Program-made: the position numbers and the translations under genes | Notes under the pieces: model-generated | What the model was told of the DNA's origin: nothing | Seen by the model: only the letters and a program-made list of their open reading frames with translations | Database searches by the model: none | Part shown: one piece after another, positions 59,841 to 64,000 of the stretch | How positions within the stretch are numbered: the stretch's first letter is position 1 | Layout: the number at the start of each line of letters is the position of its first letter | DNA from: Linderina pennispora | Lineage: Eukaryota > Kickxellomycota > Kickxellomycetes > Kickxellales > Kickxellaceae | Assembly: GCF_002104995.1 (NCBI RefSeq) | Contig: NW_024468254.1 | Span: 496,001-560,000 of the forward strand | Reading direction: 5' to 3' | DNA: 64,000 nucleotides

Positions 59841-61094
59841 AAGAAAGCTATGCAATAGGTGGGAAAGTCGCCTACACGGCTGCTTCTATACAGGGGATAT
59901 AAGATATAGCGAGGAAAAAAGGTATTTTCTTTGGAAAGAGAAAAGGTGAAGAAAAAAGGCTAGAGGAAAGTTGGACGAGGAGGGGAGGGGGTGGCCCAAT
60001 TGTCCTCAATATAAAGCGACGAAAAACCTGTGGCGGGTGTGGCGTGTGCAAGCGTGGCCCAAGAGGCGGCCACAGCGCTTTAATCTCTGTGGGATTTGCA
60101 CCACTAACACCCGAATTCTTTGTTGGCACCCATCTTCCAATTTCCCCTGTTCGCTGTCTGCTGGCAAAAGGAACCTCGACACCCGCAAACTTTTGTCCTT
60201 GCCTGTGTAGCGAGGTTTTCCTAGGAATAACAATAACCGGCGCGCATGAACAGTACCCGTATCACCAGAGAACAACAGCCGGGGGGTGCCGTTACCCGAG
60301 GGCCATACCACCCCGCTCTTTTTCTTCCAGCAGTTGCAGGATTCCAGGTCATACAAGCCCGCCCAACAAAAGAAACGCCGTAAGGGATCCTAGTCTAAAT
60401 GAATGCCAGATGGTTATTTCGCCCAGAACCTACTGCCCGCTGCCCTTGCTACTTTTCTCGCCCGCCACACCTGGTGGCAAAAACCCACTCCCTCATCGCC
60501 CGCAGATCTGCAGTGTCTGACACCCCTCCATCCCCCAACCTTCTCGCTATTATGCCCTGAAGATCAGCGCTCCAAGTCTCCATTCCATCAAGCACCCGCT
60601 TCAATAGCCTCAATACCAACAGCCAGTTCTAGCAGCATCTAGGCCGCACAGCTTGAGATGTTGTGATCGACTGAGATTCATACTTGCTCTTTTTACAAAC
60701 AGCCCCACATCGGAGACTGCGAATTCAATATAGTGTTCGCGATCATCCCCCTCCAAGAGTCCAGTGTTTGGTTTCTTGTGTCCTGGATGCACCTCGTCTA
60801 GGAATCCTGACATGCATGTGCACATCCTCGGCCTGTCCAAGATGCCTTGTACGCATCCCTTCACTCCATGCATACGCAAGAAAAAACCCCCTTGAATTAC
60901 TTGCCTGCGACAGCCGAGACACTGCTCTTTGAATGCAAGCAGCAGACCCACGGTATTGTCTCTCGTCCCGCCCCTCCCCTTTGTACATCTCAAAGGAGAC
61001 ACAGGTCCACAAATACATGAATGCAGACATGTGCTTTTCCTACACCGCCAATACACATTGGTGTACGTTTATTGTTTAAGAAAGGGGAGCCTTT
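59841..61094. promoter_or_regulatory. Upstream region of the RGS gene
   Basis: 1.25 kb. On the minus strand no ATG occurs between 59841 and about 60130 (no CAT in the plus sequence), consistent with a leader of up to 290 nt. The rest is non-coding by inspection, with pyrimidine-rich tracts around 60420-60620. Confidence 0.45.
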
Positions 61095-62798
61095 TCAGGC
61101 CGACTCGCCCGCAAACATCTTCTCTGTCGTCACGCTGCGCATGCGCTGCTCCTCTTGGCGCTGCTGGATAATCTGCGTGCTCTTGCGGATCTCGCGGTCC
61201 TCCATGGCCAGCTGGTGCGTGCTGTACGGCTTGTCCAGTGGACGCGCTCCGTACGCCTTGGCCTCCTGCGCCGCAATCTTGGCCTCCATCTCCTCGCGCG
61301 CCCGCACCTTGTAGAACTCGTCTGTGGCCTTGGAGTACGCCTCCTGCTTGCTCAGGCCCTCGGCCTCCATCAGGTAGTGCTGGTACCGGATAACCCTACG
61401 TGTTGCCAAGCAGTGCTTAGTTGAAAAATAAACCGGATGCAACGCTGTCATTCAGCATATTGTGTGGATCGCTCCAAAGACATGCCGCGTCTCTTTGTGG
61501 ACCAGCTGCCATATTCGGATATGCCGCGTCAATTCAACAAGCAGGCACTCCTTTTCGACAGTGAACCACACAGCAAATAATGCATATGCCAGCTGTCGTT
61601 CACACTAAAATAAAGCCAACTCAGCCCAGAATAGCACTATTGCAGCTACAAACGGAGGCCGCATCAACAGATGCAGCGAGGGCGTGCCAGACTCGCCGTT
61701 GCGCCTTTCCAGGCTCAACCCAAAATCAGCGCGCACGCCAAAAGAGCCTGAATAGCTTTGCCCAGTCTACTGCGCGGCTGGCTACAATGCGCTTTGCTGC
61801 TCTGCGGCCTCTCCCTCCTTTGCACACAGTTATGCGTGGCTTGAATGGGTGGCGGCAGAAATGACTCCTCCCCCCATTCTCCCTCCCTCTTTGTGCCGCA
61901 ATGGAAGCAGTGGAAAGCACACATCATACGAACATTAGAATGCCAAAAAGGGGCATTCCTTCGCTTCTAGGAACAATACCGCGCTCGTCGAATGACACGA
62001 GCCACACACAGAATGTCCATCACCATTTTCTCCCCAAAATCAATCCGACACAAGCGACGGACAGGCTCATGGAGCGAGGGTGTGCTGAACACAGGCACAC
62101 GCAAATTACTGCTGCATGTGGATACCGCTCGCACACCTCCGGCTAGACGTGCACAATGCAGCCTGAAACATAGTGTGCCGAGCCATCCATTGTAGCTCGA
62201 ATCCCAGGGAAGCCTCTGCTTCCAAAGCATGGTAAACCGCACAATGCCCAGCCGTCCAGACACGCTCTCGTCAACCGCACACAGTACACACAAAATCCCA
62301 CAATAGCCGCATTGTTGGGGAGGAACGGCATGTCTCTACTTACTGCTCGCCAGTGACCTGGCTCGAGCCGCTGCTCAGCCGGCTCCAGTTGGTCTCCGTT
62401 CTGCCATTTGGCTCCATGACGATGCGCGGGCGCAGCAGCTCAAACGGATGCCGCTTGTAAAACTCGCGACGCAGCGAGTCCTCCGGGAACTCGATCTTGG
62501 GCGGCTTCGGGCTGCGCGTCTTCAGATTGCGCTTCCGGTGGTTGATCGCCACACAGCCAACTGGCAGCGCCCGCGACACCTGTCCGATCGCCTCCGATCC
62601 AGCCGCCGCCGCCTTGGTCTTCTCAAATGGCAGCTGACCCTTGGTCGAAAAATACGACGGATCGCGCACCAGGCTCGCCGATGCTGGCGTATTCTGCATT
62701 GCCTTCAGCCAGGCGGGTGCCTTATCGCGCAGCTTAGCGTCCAAGAGCTTCTCGTAAACGTGCTGAATTTGCCGCGCGGTCGAGGGTTTCTTGTACAT
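61095..62798 (-). CDS. RSM25: Mitochondrial small-subunit ribosomal protein mS23 (Rsm25)
   Basis: Exon 1 is 62798-62344, exon 2 is 61395-61095, joined across a 948-nt intron (GTAAGT...CACGTAG, phase 2) to restore GEQVIRYQHYLM. The product is 251 aa, like yeast Rsm25 (264). Family blocks: an N-terminal helix with APAWLKAM, PKIEFPEDSLRREFYKRHPFELLRPRIVME, TNWSRL, and the C-terminal EAYSKATDEFYKVRAREEMEAKIAAQEA. Protein of the mitoribosome small subunit, with an N-terminus that imports without an obvious cleavable presequence. The reading of the split is supported because neither piece alone makes the family's Rsm25 order. Confidence 0.9.
61396..62343 (-). other. 948-nt intron of mS23
   Basis: About ten times longer than most introns in this window. 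No transposon ends, snoRNA boxes or coding gene on the minus strand were recognised. A 32-codon plus-strand ORF (61482-61580, MPRLFVDQLPYSDMPRQ...) starts with a good-looking ATG, but its reality is unproven. Confidence 0.6.
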
Positions 62799-63117
62799 TT
62801 TTATAGCGGATTTTAGAATTGAGCGAGGTGGATTTGAGCTAATGAGAGTGCTGACTGAGCCAAAAAGACAAGCAGCGAGATAACCCCCGCTGCTTGCATT
62901 GCAATAATTTGGACTTGAATTTCTCAATTTTTTCTACAAGCGCACAGATCAGCCATATCTCGAGAGCTTAATTGCTGATTTGATCTCCCATACGAGCCTT
63001 GGTGATTGGTGGGCAATGCCCCTGCTATATCCTCGCCCAGGGTATCGACCATCTAACCCGCTCCATCTGCTGCTTTCCCTCCATTCCTGCCTATTCACAC
63101 ACCCCACCTCCAACAGC
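62799..63117. promoter_or_regulatory. Divergent promoter of mS23 and MLH3
   Basis: 319 bp between opposite start codons. The plus-strand side is C/T-rich before the MLH3 ATG. No TATA box was picked out. Confidence 0.45.
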
Positions 63118-64000
63118 ATGAGTATCCAGCAACTCCCAGACAGATGCATTCGCTTGGTGCGTTCAGGAGCGTCGATAACCGATATTTGTGATGTCGTGCT
63201 AGAGCTAGTCTACAACAGTACGTACTCGCTACGCCCCTCTTTCGCCTGTGACACAAGCAAAATCTGGCTTTCAACTACTTATCCGCCTTTATTGGTTACA
63301 TGTAGGCATTGATGCTTCTGCAACTCGCATCGTTATTTGCATCAACTTGCCTCAGTTCTCCGCTTCAGTTCAGGACAATGGCTGTGGAATCGACGCCATT
63401 GGAATGCAAAGCATCGGCCGAAGGTATCACACGTCCAAGCTCTTTGCCGATCGCAACACACGTGGCTTTCGTGGAGAAGGTACCAGTTGTTAGCACAGCC
63501 TTGCAATCTCGCTATGCTATAGGCTGACAAACTTATTTTTATAGCTCTGGCCAACATCTCAAACATTGGGTTGATCGACGTGACCAGCCGTAGCACGCGT
63601 GCAAACACATACATGAGATGCCTTGTTCGCAACGAACGCCAGCTTCTCTGCAGCCGAGTCCAGCAAGCAGCAGAATCAGAATTCAGCAACACCACAGTGC
63701 GGGTGCAAAACATATTTGGCAGCTACCCAGTGAGACGACAGATCATGCAGGAATCCACCAGGAGAGTCCTGGACACTCTACGGGCGCGACTCTTGAGCTG
63801 CGCACTGGCTGACCCAGAGATCTCGCTGCGGCTGGTCAATGAGGGGAGCGGGTCAACAATTCTGCACTGGAACAGCACTCGGTCCCTGAGCCACCGCGTT
63901 GCACAAATATATGGGCCGCGCGTTGCACAGGCAAGTAAATGCCGTATTGGCCAACGCAGTGTTTTTCCAGCGTACCACCACATATTTTCATGCAATTTTC
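63118..64000 (+). CDS. MLH3: MutL-family mismatch repair protein, MLH3-like (3' end beyond window)
   Basis: Exons 63118-63217, 63306-63479 and 63545 onward; introns of 88 nt (GTACGT...TGTAG) and 65 nt (GTACCA...TATAG) join to ELVYNSIDASA and FRGEALANIS. GHKL ATPase motifs are present: the E/N of motif I in LELVYNS, DNGCGID in motif II, and RGEAL with the GFRGEALA-type motif III. RRYHTSKLF is closer to MLH3 than to MLH1 or PMS1. MLH3 pairs with MLH1 for meiotic crossover and repair of insertion loops. Exon 3 may end at 63930 with a GC donor (GCAAGT) and resume at 63971, or read through; the window ends soon after. Confidence 0.82.

Noticed and set aside
60610-61056. Cys-rich minus-strand ORF (148 aa)
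   Set aside because: No conserved spacing, no promoter arrangement like that at 40.6 kb, and overlapping ORFs on the other strand.
1-64000. Biosynthetic gene cluster, CRISPR or phage-defence system
   Set aside because: The window is eukaryotic housekeeping sequence; there are no backbone enzymes, repeat-spacer arrays or prokaryotic defence genes.

Overview
The window reads as a compact, intron-poor nuclear segment of a fungus. The gene complement (TAF8, ATG4, ERG10-type thiolase, MDM31, GPI18, QCR8, TFIP11, IPI1, ERV1, VFA1, U1-70K, mS23, MLH3) is eukaryotic and fungal in flavour. Introns are few, mostly 65-200 nt, and often sit just behind a very short first exon. An expanded family of MCT-like MFS transporters, a metazoan-like LAMTOR2 and a decayed F-box/LRR-like gene resemble early-diverging fungi of the Kickxellomycotina type (Coemansia and relatives). 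That placement is inference from family content, not a database match.

Layout. 1-3636: a 3'-truncated kinase with an N-terminal calponin-homology (CH) domain and a C1 zinc finger. 4.2-5.6 kb: a broken F-box/LRR-like gene. 6.7-18.2 kb: a dense housekeeping block with SulP transporter, TAF8, ATG4 divergent from S-formylglutathione hydrolase, thiolase, LAMTOR2-like Ragulator subunit and MDM31. 19.2-25.7 kb: a two-PAS protein followed by three MCT-like transporters on the minus strand. 27.4-48.9 kb: mostly housekeeping genes, namely aldo-keto reductase, QCR8, GPI18, an uncharacterised protein with a 0.9-kb ATG-free leader, a kynurenine-aminotransferase-like enzyme, beta-tubulin, PTPA, proteasome beta-2, a DUF1748-like protein, a small Cys-rich ORF, a Myb-repeat protein, TFIP11, sulfide:quinone oxidoreductase and IPI1. 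49.1-53.5 kb: two further MCT-like transporters and an MCT pseudogene. 54.1-64 kb: MsrB, ERV1, a truncated MFAP1, VFA1, U1-70K, an RGS protein, mS23 with a 948-nt intron, and the 5' part of MLH3.

There is no operon-like logic, but some themes recur. Mitochondrial proteins are frequent (MDM31, QCR8, SQOR, mS23, ERV1 which acts in the intermembrane space, possibly the aminotransferase and MsrB). Thiol and sulfur chemistry is represented by S-formylglutathione hydrolase, SQOR, MsrB and ERV1. Pre-mRNA splicing is represented by TFIP11, MFAP1 and U1-70K. The five intact MCT genes and the pseudogene all lie on the minus strand and share blocks of exact identity, even between copies about 29 kb apart, which suggests ongoing gene conversion.

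The most unusual signals are the CH-kinase-C1 architecture, the ATG-free leader at 30.65-31.56 kb, the divergent beta-tubulin (Thr6, Met198, tyrosine-terminated tail), the mosaic MCT family, the MFAP1 that lacks its usual C-terminal block, and the long mS23 intron. I saw no CRISPR array, rRNA gene, convincing tRNA or intact transposon.
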